Assembly: GCF_002813375.1 (NCBI RefSeq)
Contig: NZ_PHUJ01000003.1
Span: 5,146,001-5,210,000 of the forward strand
DNA from: Pseudonocardia alni
GTDB taxonomy: Bacteria; Actinomycetota; Actinomycetes; Mycobacteriales; Pseudonocardiaceae
Direction: 5' to 3'
Length of the DNA stretch: 64,000 bases
Both the position numbers and the translations under genes were made by a program. Shown piece by piece: positions 17,854 through 26,054 of the stretch. The first letter of the stretch is position 1, and each line of letters starts with the position of its first letter. The notes below the pieces were generated by a model that was not told where the DNA came from, ran no database searches, and worked only from the letters and a program-made list of their open reading frames with translations.

Positions 17854-17928
17854 GCGGCGGTAGCTCAATTGGTCAGAGCAGCGGACTCATAACCCGTCAG
17901 GTTGCCGGTTCGAGCCCGGCCCGCCGCA
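17854..17928 (+). tRNA. tRNA-Met (anticodon CAT)
   Basis: The sequence folds as a cloverleaf. The acceptor GCGGCGG (17854-17860) pairs with CCGCCGC (17921-17927), with discriminator A at 17928. The D-arm is GCTC/GAGC, the anticodon loop is CTCATAA with anticodon CAT, and the T-arm GCCGG/CCGGC surrounds TTCGAGC. CCA is not encoded. The acceptor starts with a G-C pair and the arms are not fMet-like, so an elongator Met tRNA is most likely; an Ile tRNA with modified C34 cannot be excluded. One A-C mismatch closes the anticodon loop and the variable loop has six bases. Confidence 0.88.
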
Positions 17929-18070
17929 CAGAGGTGCAGCTCAGAGGCCGGTGCTGTTGCCCCGTTGCGGCGGCCTTCGACGATCGACACCGATGGACAT
18001 CCGTCGGACGTCAGCCGGGCGCGGACGGCGTGGTCGTCGTCGGCGGGCAGGCAGCCCCGGCCCCGGGACG

Positions 18071-18111
18071 CCGTGTGCCGGCACCCGCGGGGAGCGGGTA
18101 CCGGCACACGG
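18071..18111 (-). terminator. Stem-loop terminator of the SLC13 transporter unit
   Basis: CCGTGTGCCGG (18071-18081) pairs with CCGGCACACGG (18101-18111), and an inner ACCCG/CGGGT stem is separated by one mismatch. The hairpin lies 75 bp beyond the stop of the minus-strand transporter. Some of the stretch 17929-18185 may also serve tRNA termination; no gene is visible in it. Confidence 0.7.
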
Positions 18112-18185
18112 AGGTCGGTCAGGGACGCCCCGGTCGCGTGGGTGGGGTCCCGTCCCGACGTCGTCGGGGGTCCTGGCCTGCGGGG

Positions 18186-19475
18186 TCAGAACACCCCGGG
18201 CAGGACCAGGACCGCCCACGCGGCGAGCGGGCCGAGGGCCACGATTCCGCAGGTGTAGGTGATGACCTGGCGGTAGAAGCGGGTGCGGTCGACACCCCGG
18301 GCGTTGGCCAGCACCAGGGCGCCGTTGGTGGAGAACGGCGACACGTCGACGATCGTGGTGGAGATGGCCATCGCCGCGATCACGCCCGCCGCGGGCAGCG
18401 ACCCGGTCAGCAGCAGCGGGATCGCCATCGGGATCACCGCGGTCAGGATCGCCGTCGAGGACGCGAAAGCCGAGGTGATGCCGACGACCAGGCACAGGAC
18501 CAGGGCCACCAGCAGCGGGGCGCCCAGGTGCACGGCACCCTCGGAGACCCACTCGATCGTCCCCGCGTGCTCCAGTACACCGACGTAGGTGACCATGCCC
18601 GCAACCAGCAGGATCGTCGGCCAGCTGATGCCGTCGATCGCCTTGCCGAGGTTGTCGCGGTCCATCAGGGCCAGCACGGCACCGGCGGCCAGGGCCAGGA
18701 AGCCGATCTGCAGGTGGAAGGCCAGGGCGCCGACGACGAGGCCGACCAGCGCGACGAGCGTGGCGCGCTGCTGCCAGGTCACGACGCGGGGCTGCGTGCG
18801 GACCATCGTCGCCACACCGCCGCCCCCGGTGGGGAGCTCGTCGGCGGCGGGCTCGGGCCGCTCGACGAAGCTCTCCTCGCCACGACGGCGCAGCAGCAGG
18901 TAGGTGATGCCGCCGAGCAGGGCGTTGAACGCGAGGCTGGCGAAGAACAGCACGGCCTGGGACACGGCGAGGCCGGAGTCGGCGACGATCCCGAAGACCA
19001 GCGCCCCGGAGACGGCCATCGGAGAGAACGCCCCGGCGTGCGCGCCGCAGATGACCATCATGCCGATCATCAGCGGGCTGATGCGGTACCTGAACGCGAA
19101 GTTCATGCCGACCGGGACGAGCAGCGCGACGGCGGCCGGGGTGAAGGTGCCGAGTGCGGTGAGCACCGCGGCGACGGCGAACAGCACCCAGGGCACCTGG
19201 ATCGCGCGGCCCCGCACCAGGCGGATCCCGGCGTCGACGAGCAGGTCGATGGTGCCGTTCAGCTTCGCCACGGAGAACAGGTACGTGACACCCACGACCG
19301 TGATGAACAGCGAGACCGGGAAGCCCTCGAAGATCTCCTTCTCGTCGAGGCCGAGGGCGAACGTCCCGACCACGAACGAGGCGACGAAGGCGAGGATCCC
19401 GATGTTGATCGGCAGCATCGTCGCGACGACGAACATGCCGGCCAGGACCAGGATGGAGAGAAGTTGCGGAGACAT
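18186..19475 (-). CDS. SLC13-family anion/dicarboxylate transporter
   Basis: 429-residue polytopic membrane protein with about 11-12 hydrophobic segments, of the divalent anion:sodium symporter/ArsB-like group. Conserved positions include FTPAAVALLVPVGM, GAHAGAFSPMAVSG, the long cytoplasmic loop around residue 215, and SAFASSTAILTAVIPMAIP followed by STTIVDVSPFSTNGAL, which resemble the paired helical hairpin substrate sites of SLC13 carriers. Likely uptake of a di- or tricarboxylate. The ATG follows GAAGGA. It lies 73 bp downstream of the PrpF-family gene on the same strand, so the transporter probably imports the substrate of that enzyme. Confidence 0.8.
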   Translation of the reverse strand: MSPQLLSILVLAGMFVVATMLPINIGILAFVASFVVGTFALGLDEKEIFEGFPVSLFITVVGVTYLFSVAKLNGTIDLLVDAGIRLVRGRAIQVPWVLFAVAAVLTALGTFTPAAVALLVPVGMNFAFRYRISPLMIGMMVICGAHAGAFSPMAVSGALVFGIVADSGLAVSQAVLFFASLAFNALLGGITYLLLRRRGEESFVERPEPAADELPTGGGGVATMVRTQPRVVTWQQRATLVALVGLVVGALAFHLQIGFLALAAGAVLALMDRDNLGKAIDGISWPTILLVAGMVTYVGVLEHAGTIEWVSEGAVHLGAPLLVALVLCLVVGITSAFASSTAILTAVIPMAIPLLLTGSLPAAGVIAAMAISTTIVDVSPFSTNGALVLANARGVDRTRFYRQVITYTCGIVALGPLAAWAVLVLPGVF

Positions 19476-19548
19476 CGTTGTCCTTCGTGGCTCGGAGCGG
19501 TCCGGGTGTGGGCGGGATCCGGCCGGTGGTGCCGGTCCCGGGGCGGTG

Positions 19549-20649
19549 TCAGGCGGCGTGCACCGCGGCGGTCGAGACGGTGGCGGCGGGCGCGGGCTCC
19601 GGCAGGGCCAGGAGCGCGTCCGCGATCCGGCGCGCGGTGCGGCGGACCGCGACCGCGGGCAGACCGTCACGGCAGCCGTACACGGTGGCGATCACGCCGG
19701 CCGGGGTGTCGATCAGCAGGTCCTCCCGCTCCGTCGCGACGAGGTCGTGCAGGACGGTACCGGCGGTGCGGGTCGCAAGGGTGAGCGCGATGCTGCCGGT
19801 CACGGCGAGTGCCGGGTGGGTGCGCCCCATCGACAGCATGCGGACGGCCACGTCGGACCGGCCCGGCGCGCCCTCGGCGACCAGCGCCAGCTTGGGGACG
19901 GCGCGGGCGGCGTCGCGCGGGGTGTCGGCCAGGCCCATGCGGACGGCCGCGGCCCGGCGGAGCACGTCCAGCCGGTCCAGCAGGCCCGGCAGCGCGTCGA
20001 TCTCGGCGGGCGACTCGTGCCCGGTGATCCCGACGGCCGCCGCCGGGACGACGACGACCGGGGCGCCGGCGTCGACGAGGGTGACCGGCACGCCGTGCAC
20101 GACGTCGGCCGGGTTCCCGCTGGGCAGCAGCGACCCGGTCGTGCGACCGGCCGGGTCGACGAACCACATGCGGATGCCGACGCCGGGGGTCGGGACCCCG
20201 GGGATGTGCTCGTGGCCCTCCTCGACGACGCGCCCGCCGGGGGTCGGCACCTCCAGCACGATCAGCTGGCCGGTGTTGGTGTTGTGGACGCGGACCTCGG
20301 TGACGTCCCCGGTGGGGACGACCCACCCGCGGCGCAGCGCCCACGGCCCGACGACCGCGGAGCAGTTCCCGCAGTTGCTGGTCCGGTCCACCCGGCCGTC
20401 GGCGATGCCGACCTGGGCGAAGGTGTAGTCGACGTCCGCGCCGGGGCGGGTGCTGCGGGAGAGGATGACGGCCTTGCTGGTGGTGGACGTCGCGCCGCCG
20501 ACGCCGTCGATCTGGCGCGGGTCCGGGCTGCCGTAGAGCCGGAGCAGCACCTCGTCCGCGGTGCGGCCGTCGACCCGGAGGTCGTCGGCGGCGAAGACCC
20601 AGCACTTGCTGGTCCCACCGCGCATCCACGTGGCGGAGATGTCTCGCAT
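19549..20649 (-). CDS. PrpF-family aconitate/oxalomesaconate-type isomerase
   Basis: 366 residues of the PrpF/GalD/methylitaconate isomerase family (diaminopimelate-epimerase fold, two similar halves). The N-terminal MRGGTSK and the later SNCGNCSA and GNPADVVHG motifs are typical; they contribute to the active site of 2-methylaconitate isomerase and 4-oxalomesaconate tautomerase. The substrate is probably an unsaturated tricarboxylate. The ATG at 20647-20649 follows GGGAG. It is co-transcribed with the SLC13 carrier and divergent from the LysR regulator, so it is likely induced by its own substrate. Confidence 0.8.
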   Translation of the reverse strand: MRDISATWMRGGTSKCWVFAADDLRVDGRTADEVLLRLYGSPDPRQIDGVGGATSTTSKAVILSRSTRPGADVDYTFAQVGIADGRVDRTSNCGNCSAVVGPWALRRGWVVPTGDVTEVRVHNTNTGQLIVLEVPTPGGRVVEEGHEHIPGVPTPGVGIRMWFVDPAGRTTGSLLPSGNPADVVHGVPVTLVDAGAPVVVVPAAAVGITGHESPAEIDALPGLLDRLDVLRRAAAVRMGLADTPRDAARAVPKLALVAEGAPGRSDVAVRMLSMGRTHPALAVTGSIALTLATRTAGTVLHDLVATEREDLLIDTPAGVIATVYGCRDGLPAVAVRRTARRIADALLALPEPAPAATVSTAAVHAA

Positions 20650-20723
20650 GGCTGCTCCCGGAGTTACGGCGCGGCCGCCGGAGGTCGGCGACGTCGTCGA
20701 CGGTGACGCCGACCGACGTGCAG

Positions 20724-20836
20724 CACAATCACGAGTTGTGGCACCCTCGTGAAGTCCTGCTTCATGCTGGTGACGGCCGGAACGGAGCGACAGACCGGCA
20801 TCAGATCGAGACCGTCCAGCTCCGCTGTGTGAAGCA
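20724..20836. promoter_or_regulatory. LysR-type operator region between divergent units
   Basis: Several repeats lie in the 273-bp gap between the PrpF-family and lysR-family genes. CACAA-N7-TTGTG is at 20724-20740. TGAAG-N5-CTTCA is at 20750-20764, ending in TGCTTCA. The reverse copy TGAAGCA is at 20830-20836. LysR proteins usually bind such short dyads at -65 and near -35 of a divergent promoter; the assignment is positional. No gene was seen in this gap. Confidence 0.4.
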
Positions 20837-20922
20837 GAACTGCACGACCCCCAGTACAACGCCGATTCACCGACCCCTCGTCATCGGTCGCTTCGAGCGG
20901 CCGACCGGCCCCCGGAGGCCCC

Positions 20923-21834
20923 GTGCTCGACGTCCGACGGCTCGCGCTGCTCGCCGCGGTGCTCGACTCCGGCTCCATGACCGCGGCCGCCGAACAGCTC
21001 GGCTACTCACCGTCGGCGGTGTCGCAGCAGCTGCGCCGCCTGGAGAAGGAGGCCGGCCAGCCGCTGCTGCAGCGCCAGGCCCGCGGGGTGCTCCCCACCG
21101 AGGCCGGCGCGGTGCTCGCCGGGCACGCCCGGCACGTGCTGCGCCGCCTCGAGGCCGCCGAGGCGGACCTCGCCGAGCTGGCCGGGCTGCGCCGCGGGAC
21201 GCTCGCGATCGGTACGTTCCCGACGATCGCGAGCGCGCTGATGCCGCGGGTCGTCAGCCGCTTCCGCCGCCAGTACCCCGACATCCGGCTCGACGTCCGC
21301 AGCGCCCGCCACGACGAGCTCATCGCGATGCTGGAGAGCGGCCGGGTCGGGATCTCGCTGCTCTGGGACTACGCCTGGGACCGGGTCGACCCGGGGCAGT
21401 TCTCGCTCACCCCGCTGCTCGACGACCCGACCGTCCTCGTCGTCGCCGACGACCACCGCCTCGCCCGCCGCCGCAGCGTCACCATGCCCGAGCTTGCCGA
21501 CGAGGACTGGATCGTCCGCGCGCACGACCACCCGGTGGCCGAGGTGCTGGAACGCAGCTGCCGGGCCGCCGGGTTCTCACCGCGCATCGCCTTCGAGGCG
21601 AACGACTACCAGGAGGCGCAGGCGATGGTCAGCGTCGGCGTCGGAGTGGCGCTGGCCCCGCGGACGGCGGTCAGTGCACCCCGCCCCGACGTGCGGGTGC
21701 TCGGCCTCGGACGGGAGGCGCCGTCGCGGCGGGTGCTGCTGGCGCACCGGCCGGACCGGCTGCGGGCGCCGGCGGAGCTGGCGATGCACCAGATGCTGGT
21801 CGACGTCGCGCGGGAGTACCAGACGCAGCCGTGA
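20923..21834 (+). CDS. LysR family transcriptional regulator
   Basis: 303 residues. The N-terminal winged helix-turn-helix (LALLAAVLDSGSMTAAAEQLGYSPSAVSQ region, 7-35) is followed by a periplasmic-binding-protein-like effector domain (GTLAIGTFPTIASALMP onwards). It probably controls the divergent PrpF-family/SLC13 unit in response to an organic acid. The GTG start is supported by CCCGGAGGCC immediately upstream. Its neighbour downstream, a PAP2 phosphatase, starts 86 bp later and is probably independent. Confidence 0.9.
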   Translation: MLDVRRLALLAAVLDSGSMTAAAEQLGYSPSAVSQQLRRLEKEAGQPLLQRQARGVLPTEAGAVLAGHARHVLRRLEAAEADLAELAGLRRGTLAIGTFPTIASALMPRVVSRFRRQYPDIRLDVRSARHDELIAMLESGRVGISLLWDYAWDRVDPGQFSLTPLLDDPTVLVVADDHRLARRRSVTMPELADEDWIVRAHDHPVAEVLERSCRAAGFSPRIAFEANDYQEAQAMVSVGVGVALAPRTAVSAPRPDVRVLGLGREAPSRRVLLAHRPDRLRAPAELAMHQMLVDVAREYQTQP

Positions 21835-21920
21835 GCCCGGACGGTCGCGTCCGGTGTCCCCGTACGTCCCGGGCCGGCGCTCTCAGCGCCGCCACAGCAC
21901 CGGCGCGGGACAGTTGCGCG

Positions 21921-22703
21921 GTGAACACCGCCGATGCACAGCAGGCCGCGGGACTCGTCCTGACACTCGGATGGCTGCTCGTCGCGGCCGTCCTGTTCGC
22001 CCACCGGGTGGGCCTGGTGACGTCGGGCCCGCTGATCGGTCGCGACGTCCGTGTCCCCGGCCCGGTGCTGTGGGGGTCGGGTGCGGCGGTGGCGTTCTAC
22101 ATGGCGCAGGCCGTCGTCGTCGACGCGGTGGAGGACGCCCCGAACCGCATCGTCGCCGGGGCCGACCGGCCGGTGCTGGACTGGATGGTCGCCCACCGCA
22201 CCCCGGACCTGACGTCGCTGATGGAGGCGGTCAGCCGCTACGGGGGGACGAACGGGACGCTGCTGCTCGCGGCGGCGGCCGTCGCCGTCCTGCTGGTGAT
22301 GCGTCGCTGGTGGGACGCAGTGGCCGTCGCCGTCGCGACCGGCGGCGTGGCGGTGCTGGTGCCGACCTTCAAGGACGTCTACGGCCGCACCCGACCACCG
22401 GTGGCGACCCAGCTGGTCGTCGAGCCCGACCTGTCGCTGCCCTCCGGCCACGCCCTCGGGGCGATCGTGGTCATCGGGATCGTCGCCGTGGTCCTGGGGC
22501 GCGCGGTGCGGTCCCCCGGATGGCGGGTCGTGGTCGGCGCCGTCGCCGCCGCCGCGATCCTCACGATCAGCCTCAGCCGGCTCTACCTGGGGGTGCACTG
22601 GGTCACCGACGTCGCGACCAGCTGGACGCTCGGCGGAGCCTGGCTCGCGGTCGTCGTCACGGGTCTGATGTGGGTGACCGGACGGGGCTCCGAACGACCC
22701 TGA
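21921..22703 (+). CDS. PAP2-type membrane phosphatase
   Basis: 260-residue integral membrane phosphatase of the type 2 phosphatidic acid phosphatase family. The three active-site motifs are present: KDVYGRTRP (KxxxxxxRP), LPSGHALG (PSGH) and SRLYLGVHWVTD (SRxxxxxHxxxD). There are about six hydrophobic segments. It probably dephosphorylates a lipid phosphate such as undecaprenyl pyrophosphate or phosphatidylglycerol phosphate at the outer membrane face. GTG start; no convincing Shine-Dalgarno. Confidence 0.85.
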   Translation: MNTADAQQAAGLVLTLGWLLVAAVLFAHRVGLVTSGPLIGRDVRVPGPVLWGSGAAVAFYMAQAVVVDAVEDAPNRIVAGADRPVLDWMVAHRTPDLTSLMEAVSRYGGTNGTLLLAAAAVAVLLVMRRWWDAVAVAVATGGVAVLVPTFKDVYGRTRPPVATQLVVEPDLSLPSGHALGAIVVIGIVAVVLGRAVRSPGWRVVVGAVAAAAILTISLSRLYLGVHWVTDVATSWTLGGAWLAVVVTGLMWVTGRGSERP

Positions 22704-22813
22704 CCTGCAGATCCTCGTCGACGAGGTGAGCGGCCGACTCACTGCCGGGTACCGACGCGCTCCCTGCCGCCCGGGTCCCCGGTAGAGGGTTCCGGGCCGA
22801 CGCCACCGGGCCC

Positions 22814-22827
22814 GGGCCTTTCGGCCC
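22814..22827. promoter_or_regulatory. DosR-type box, copy a (12/14)
   Basis: GGGCCTTTCGGCCC differs at two of fourteen positions from the consensus GGGACCTTCGGCCC seen elsewhere in the window. It lies about 110 bp after the PAP2 stop and upstream of the degenerate DUF2795-like stretch and the stress-protein operon. With no intact gene close downstream it is the least certain member. Confidence 0.35.
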
Positions 22828-22876
22828 TTCGCCTCCCCGCCGGCCCCGAGCACCATGGAGGCATCGGGGGGATGCC

Positions 22877-22977
22877 GTCCACCCGCCGCTGGGGAGCAGG
22901 CGGGTGGACGAGGGCCGGGGCCGGCCACGCTCAGGGAGAGTGGCCGGCCCCGGTGTTCCCCTGAGCGCCGGGGGAAC
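22877..22977 (+). other. Three consecutive stem-loops in a 767-bp gene-free stretch
   Basis: Arms 22877-22887/22899-22909 (11 bp), 22917-22928/22940-22951 (12 bp) and 22955-22961/22971-22977 (7 bp) form three adjacent hairpins within 101 bp. The first or second may terminate the PAP2 transcript, but they start 173 bp after its stop. The rest of 22704-23470 holds two DosR-type boxes and a decayed DUF2795-like stretch; no intact gene is recognised there. Confidence 0.5.
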
Positions 22978-23117
22978 GGCTCTCTCCGATTCCGAGATTG
23001 CAGCACGGCGTGAGGTATGTGTTCCGTGCAAGCCGGTCGCGACGATTCTCCGGCGACATTTCTCCGGGACGGATCGGCACCACCACGGACGACACGTCCG
23101 GTGCTGACGTCGCACTC

Positions 23118-23330
23118 GACGCGCACCTGGGGTGGACGCTGTACCGGGTGCTCGACGGGCTGCGGTTCCCCGGTGCCGCGCCGGCGCGTCCTCGCGCAGG
23201 CCGACGCCTGAGGGTCGGCGGCAGCCTCCGTCTCTGGCTGACCGACCTCCCCGAGGGCAGCTACGCCGGCGTCCACACCGTCGTCGCGGAGATCCGTCGG
23301 AGCCGGCGGACCTCGACGTCGGTGGTGGCC
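23118..23330 (+). pseudogene. Possible degenerate DUF2795-like protein
   Basis: Conceptual translation with two frame changes gives a DUF2795-like pattern: LYRVLDGLRFP in one frame, RRVLAQADA in the next, then LTDLPEGSYAGVHTVVAEI back in the first. DUF2795 domains are about 60 residues, with an RFP start, an AQA helix and an LPxxxY helix. The middle frame also hits a stop after ADA. If this is right, the gene is broken. It sits just upstream of the universal stress operon. The resemblance is from memory of the family and needs a profile search. Confidence 0.35.
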
Positions 23331-23404
23331 GGACCGCAGGCGTCCCGACGGCTCAGCCCGGCGCCACCGTCCGTCGCCGGACGCGCCCTCCGGCCCGGCC
23401 GCGG

Positions 23405-23418
23405 GGGCCCTTCGGCCG
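23405..23418. promoter_or_regulatory. DosR-type box upstream of the stress-protein operon
   Basis: GGGCCCTTCGGCCG matches 12 of 14 positions of GGGACCTTCGGCCC and ends 52 bp before the ATG of the first universal stress gene. That is a typical activator distance for DosR-controlled stress genes in mycobacteria. Confidence 0.55.
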
Positions 23419-23470
23419 GGGCGCGGACGGCGGGCAGTGGGCCAGCCTGGGGGACGAGGGAGGGAGCCCG

Positions 23471-24361
23471 ATGAACGATGCGAACGAGTCCCCCGAAGTC
23501 GTCGGTGTCGACGGGTCGGAGTCCGCGCTGAAGGCGGTGCGGTGGGCGGCCCGGGACGCGGCCGCGGCCGGACGCCCCCTGCGCCTGGTCGCGGTGGCCA
23601 CGGACCCGCCGCTGCTTGCCGACGCCGGACCCCAGGTGTGGGCCGAGCTGAGGGCGGCCACCGTCGCGGCGGCCGAGGACCACCTCCGGGCGGCGGCCGC
23701 GGCGGTGGCCCCGCTCCTGCCCCCCGAGCGGGTCGGGACCGTCGTCCGGGACGGGAGACCGGCCGCGGTGCTCGCCGACGAGTCACGGCACGCCGCGGCC
23801 GTCGTGGTCGGCAACCGCGGACGAGGTGGCTTCCGCGGTCTGCTGCTGGGGTCGACGGGTGTCGCACTGACCGCGTCGGCGCACTGCCCGCTCGTCGTCG
23901 TACGGGGGAACGAGGCCGCCGACGGCCCCGTCGTCGTCGGGGTGGACGGGTCGGACGGCTCCGAGGCGGCACTCGCCTACGCCGTCGAGACGGCCGCGCA
24001 GCGGCGGACCGCACTGGTCGCCGTACGGGCCTGGGGGGAACCGGCCATGGATCCGGCGGTCGCGGTGCTGCTCGACACGGTGGAGCTGCGCCGCGCGCAG
24101 GCCGAGGAGCTGGAGCAGGCGGTGGCGGCGCTGCGCGAGAAGTACCCGGACGTACCGGTCACGACGCACGTGACCCACGGCTCGCCCGCGGCGGCCCTGA
24201 AGGGGGCCTCGGCCGAGGCGGGGATGGTCGTCGTCGGTGCGCGTGGACGGGGAGGTCTCGCCGGTCTCGTCCTGGGCTCGGTCGCCCAGTCCCTGGTGCA
24301 CCACGCCGCCTGCCCGGTGGCCGTCGTCCGTCCCGAGGTCTCCCGGCGGGTGGCGGGATGA
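23471..24361 (+). CDS. Tandem-domain universal stress protein
   Basis: 296 residues with two UspA domains (about 8-145 and 152-292). Both carry the ATP-binding loop: GNRGRGGFRGLLLGST in the first and GARGRGGLAGLVLGSV in the second. VVGVDGSE and VVGVDGSD begin each domain. Two-domain ATP-binding proteins of this type are strongly induced by hypoxia through DosR in mycobacteria (Rv2005c/Rv2623 class). The ATG follows GGGAGGGAG, and a DosR-type box lies upstream. It overlaps the next stress gene by ATGA, so the two form an operon. Confidence 0.9.
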   Translation: MNDANESPEVVGVDGSESALKAVRWAARDAAAAGRPLRLVAVATDPPLLADAGPQVWAELRAATVAAAEDHLRAAAAAVAPLLPPERVGTVVRDGRPAAVLADESRHAAAVVVGNRGRGGFRGLLLGSTGVALTASAHCPLVVVRGNEAADGPVVVGVDGSDGSEAALAYAVETAAQRRTALVAVRAWGEPAMDPAVAVLLDTVELRRAQAEELEQAVAALREKYPDVPVTTHVTHGSPAAALKGASAEAGMVVVGARGRGGLAGLVLGSVAQSLVHHAACPVAVVRPEVSRRVAG

Positions 24362-25281
24362 CGGGTCCGGCGGCGGCCGGCCCCCGCGTGCTGGTCGGGT
24401 TCGACGGGTCGCCTGCCGCGATCGCCGCACTGGGGGTGGCCGCCGACCTGCTGCCCGGCGCCGACGCGACCGTGCTGCACCTGTGGACGCCACCCTTCGC
24501 CGGGGACGTCCTGCGACGCCGGCTCGTCGACCGGGCCCGCACCGTCGACGAGCTGATGGGGCTCGTCGAGCAGGAGGGTGCCGCCGAGGCCCAACGGGTG
24601 GCACGGCTCGGCTGCGTCGTCGCCCGGGCGGAGGGGTGGACGGCCACGGCGCGGGTGGCACGCAGCTACGGCGGCGACGGCCTGCGCTTCGCGGCCGTGG
24701 CCCAGGAGAGCGGTGCGGACCTGGTGCTCGTCGGGGCCCGCGGCCTGAGCGGCGTCTCCGCGGTGCTGGACAGCACGACCGACCTCGTCGTCCAGCACAG
24801 CCCCGTTCCGGTGCTCGTCGTGCCGTTCCCGATGCTCGTCGACGAACGCGAGCGGGCCCGGACGGGGCCGGTGGTCGTCGGGTGGGACGGGTCGCCGGGG
24901 GCGGCGCAGGCGCTGCACGAGGCCGAGGCGCTGTTCCCCGGACGGCCCCGGGTCGCCGTCGTCGTCGGCGACGACGATCGGGGCGCGGTGCCGCTCGACG
25001 GCGACGGCCGCGGGGTGACCCTGCGGCGGGTGCCGGCCCCGCACCCGGTGCCCGGCCCGGCGCGGGCGACCGCCCGCGCCCTGGCCGAGGCGGCCCGTCG
25101 GGAGGCGGCGTCGGTCGTCGTGGTGGGGTCTCGGGGGCGGTCCACCTGGCGGACGGAGCTGCTCGGGAGCACGGCGCTGGCCGTGCTGCGGCGTACCCAC
25201 GTCCCGGTGCTGGTGGTTCCGGCGGCGGCACGGGTCACCTGCGGTGCCGAGCCGGTCGGGTCGGGCGCGGAGAGCAGCTGA
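24358..25281 (+). CDS. Tandem-domain universal stress protein (second)
   Basis: 307 residues with two UspA domains. The first starts VLVGFDGSPAA and holds the loop GARGLSGVSAVLDSTT. The second starts VVVGWDGSPGA and ends with GSRGRSTWRTELLGST. The loops diverge more from the ATP consensus than in the upstream paralogue, so nucleotide binding is less certain. The ATG overlaps the stop of the upstream stress gene. Downstream, the convergent MarR reading frame has no stop and runs antisense into this gene. Confidence 0.88.
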   Translation: MTGPAAAGPRVLVGFDGSPAAIAALGVAADLLPGADATVLHLWTPPFAGDVLRRRLVDRARTVDELMGLVEQEGAAEAQRVARLGCVVARAEGWTATARVARSYGGDGLRFAAVAQESGADLVLVGARGLSGVSAVLDSTTDLVVQHSPVPVLVVPFPMLVDERERARTGPVVVGWDGSPGAAQALHEAEALFPGRPRVAVVVGDDDRGAVPLDGDGRGVTLRRVPAPHPVPGPARATARALAEAARREAASVVVVGSRGRSTWRTELLGSTALAVLRRTHVPVLVVPAAARVTCGAEPVGSGAESS

Positions 25282-25397
25282 ACCGCTCGGCCCGCCCCGC
25301 CGGGGCCAGGTCTCCGTCGCCCGCGGGGCGGCCCGCACCCGCAGCGCCGCCTCGGCCCCGGTGGCCCGACGTTCCTGCGCGACGCCGACCGTCGTGT

Positions 25398-25848
25398 TCA
25401 GGACGACGACCAGCACGGTCGCCGGGTCCGCGACCCGCTGGTGCAGCATCGCGGCGATCCGGGCCAGGACGGCGGTGAACTCGCGGACGTGCTCCGGCTG
25501 CGCGGAGTGCACCGCGCGCAGGATGTCCTCGGTGAACATGGTGAACATCGCCGCGGTCGCCTGGCGGCCGCGCGGCGTCAGCACGACGAGGACGCTGCGC
25601 CGGTCGGTGGGATGCGGCACGCGCTGCGCCAGCCCGGCCGCCGTCAGCCGGTCCAGCAGCGTGGTGACGCTCGCCGACGCCACGCCGAGCCGGGTCACCA
25701 GTGCCGAGGGCGGCAGCGGCCCGCGGTGGTAGAGCTCGCCGAGGGCCGCGGACTCGGTGAGGCCGACGCCGAGGGCGGCGGCCTCCGCGCGCCGGTACTC
25801 GTCGCTGGCGACGATGACGTTCCGCAGCTGCACAGCCATCCGGTCCAT
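25398..25848 (-). CDS. MarR family regulator, C-terminal stop lost from frame
   Basis: Winged-helix regulator whose domain fills the first 140 residues: LTESAALGELYHRGPLPPSALVTRLGVASASVTTLLDRL is the DNA-binding part (broken here into its known helices), then VPHPTDRRSVLVVLTPRG is the wing. Such proteins are 140-160 residues. No stop occurs in frame near that length; the frame stays open to 23977 (623 residues), antisense through both stress genes. A TGA at 25398-25400, one frame off, would give a normal 149-residue protein, so a small indel or sequence error near 25400 is likely. The end given is that expected stop. A perfect DosR-type box lies 75 bp upstream. Confidence 0.7.
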
Positions 25849-25922
25849 TGCCGTCCTTCCGACCGGGGCGACGCTAGGCCACCGCGACGGACGGGGGTCA
25901 GGATCGGACGGCAGGGAAGAGC

Positions 25923-25936
25923 GGGACCTTCGGCCC
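25923..25936. promoter_or_regulatory. DosR-type box (14/14) upstream of the MarR gene
   Basis: The site reads GGGACCTTCGGCCC exactly and starts 75 bp upstream of the MarR start codon, 118 bp beyond the stop of the MFS gene. The identical 14-mer occurs in reverse orientation upstream of the DosR gene itself at 60931-60944. Confidence 0.6.
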
Positions 25937-26054
25937 GTGGCGGCCGGCGCCCGCCGGGTGGTCGGGTCCGTGCGCGCCCGATGTCGCCGAGGCGGCGCCG
26001 CGGGGCATCCGGTCGATCCCGGTGCGGCGGTGGGGCCGGGAGCCGGCGGAGCGC

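Noticed and set aside
22998..23474. Plus-strand open frame of 158 codons as an intact gene
   Set aside because: Only a short internal part resembles any family, and that part needs frame changes; the ends are arginine-rich filler.
23977..25397. Taking the full 623-residue MarR frame as a real protein
   Set aside because: The extension reads antisense through two well-supported stress genes and is arginine/proline-rich without domain structure. A lost stop is more likely.
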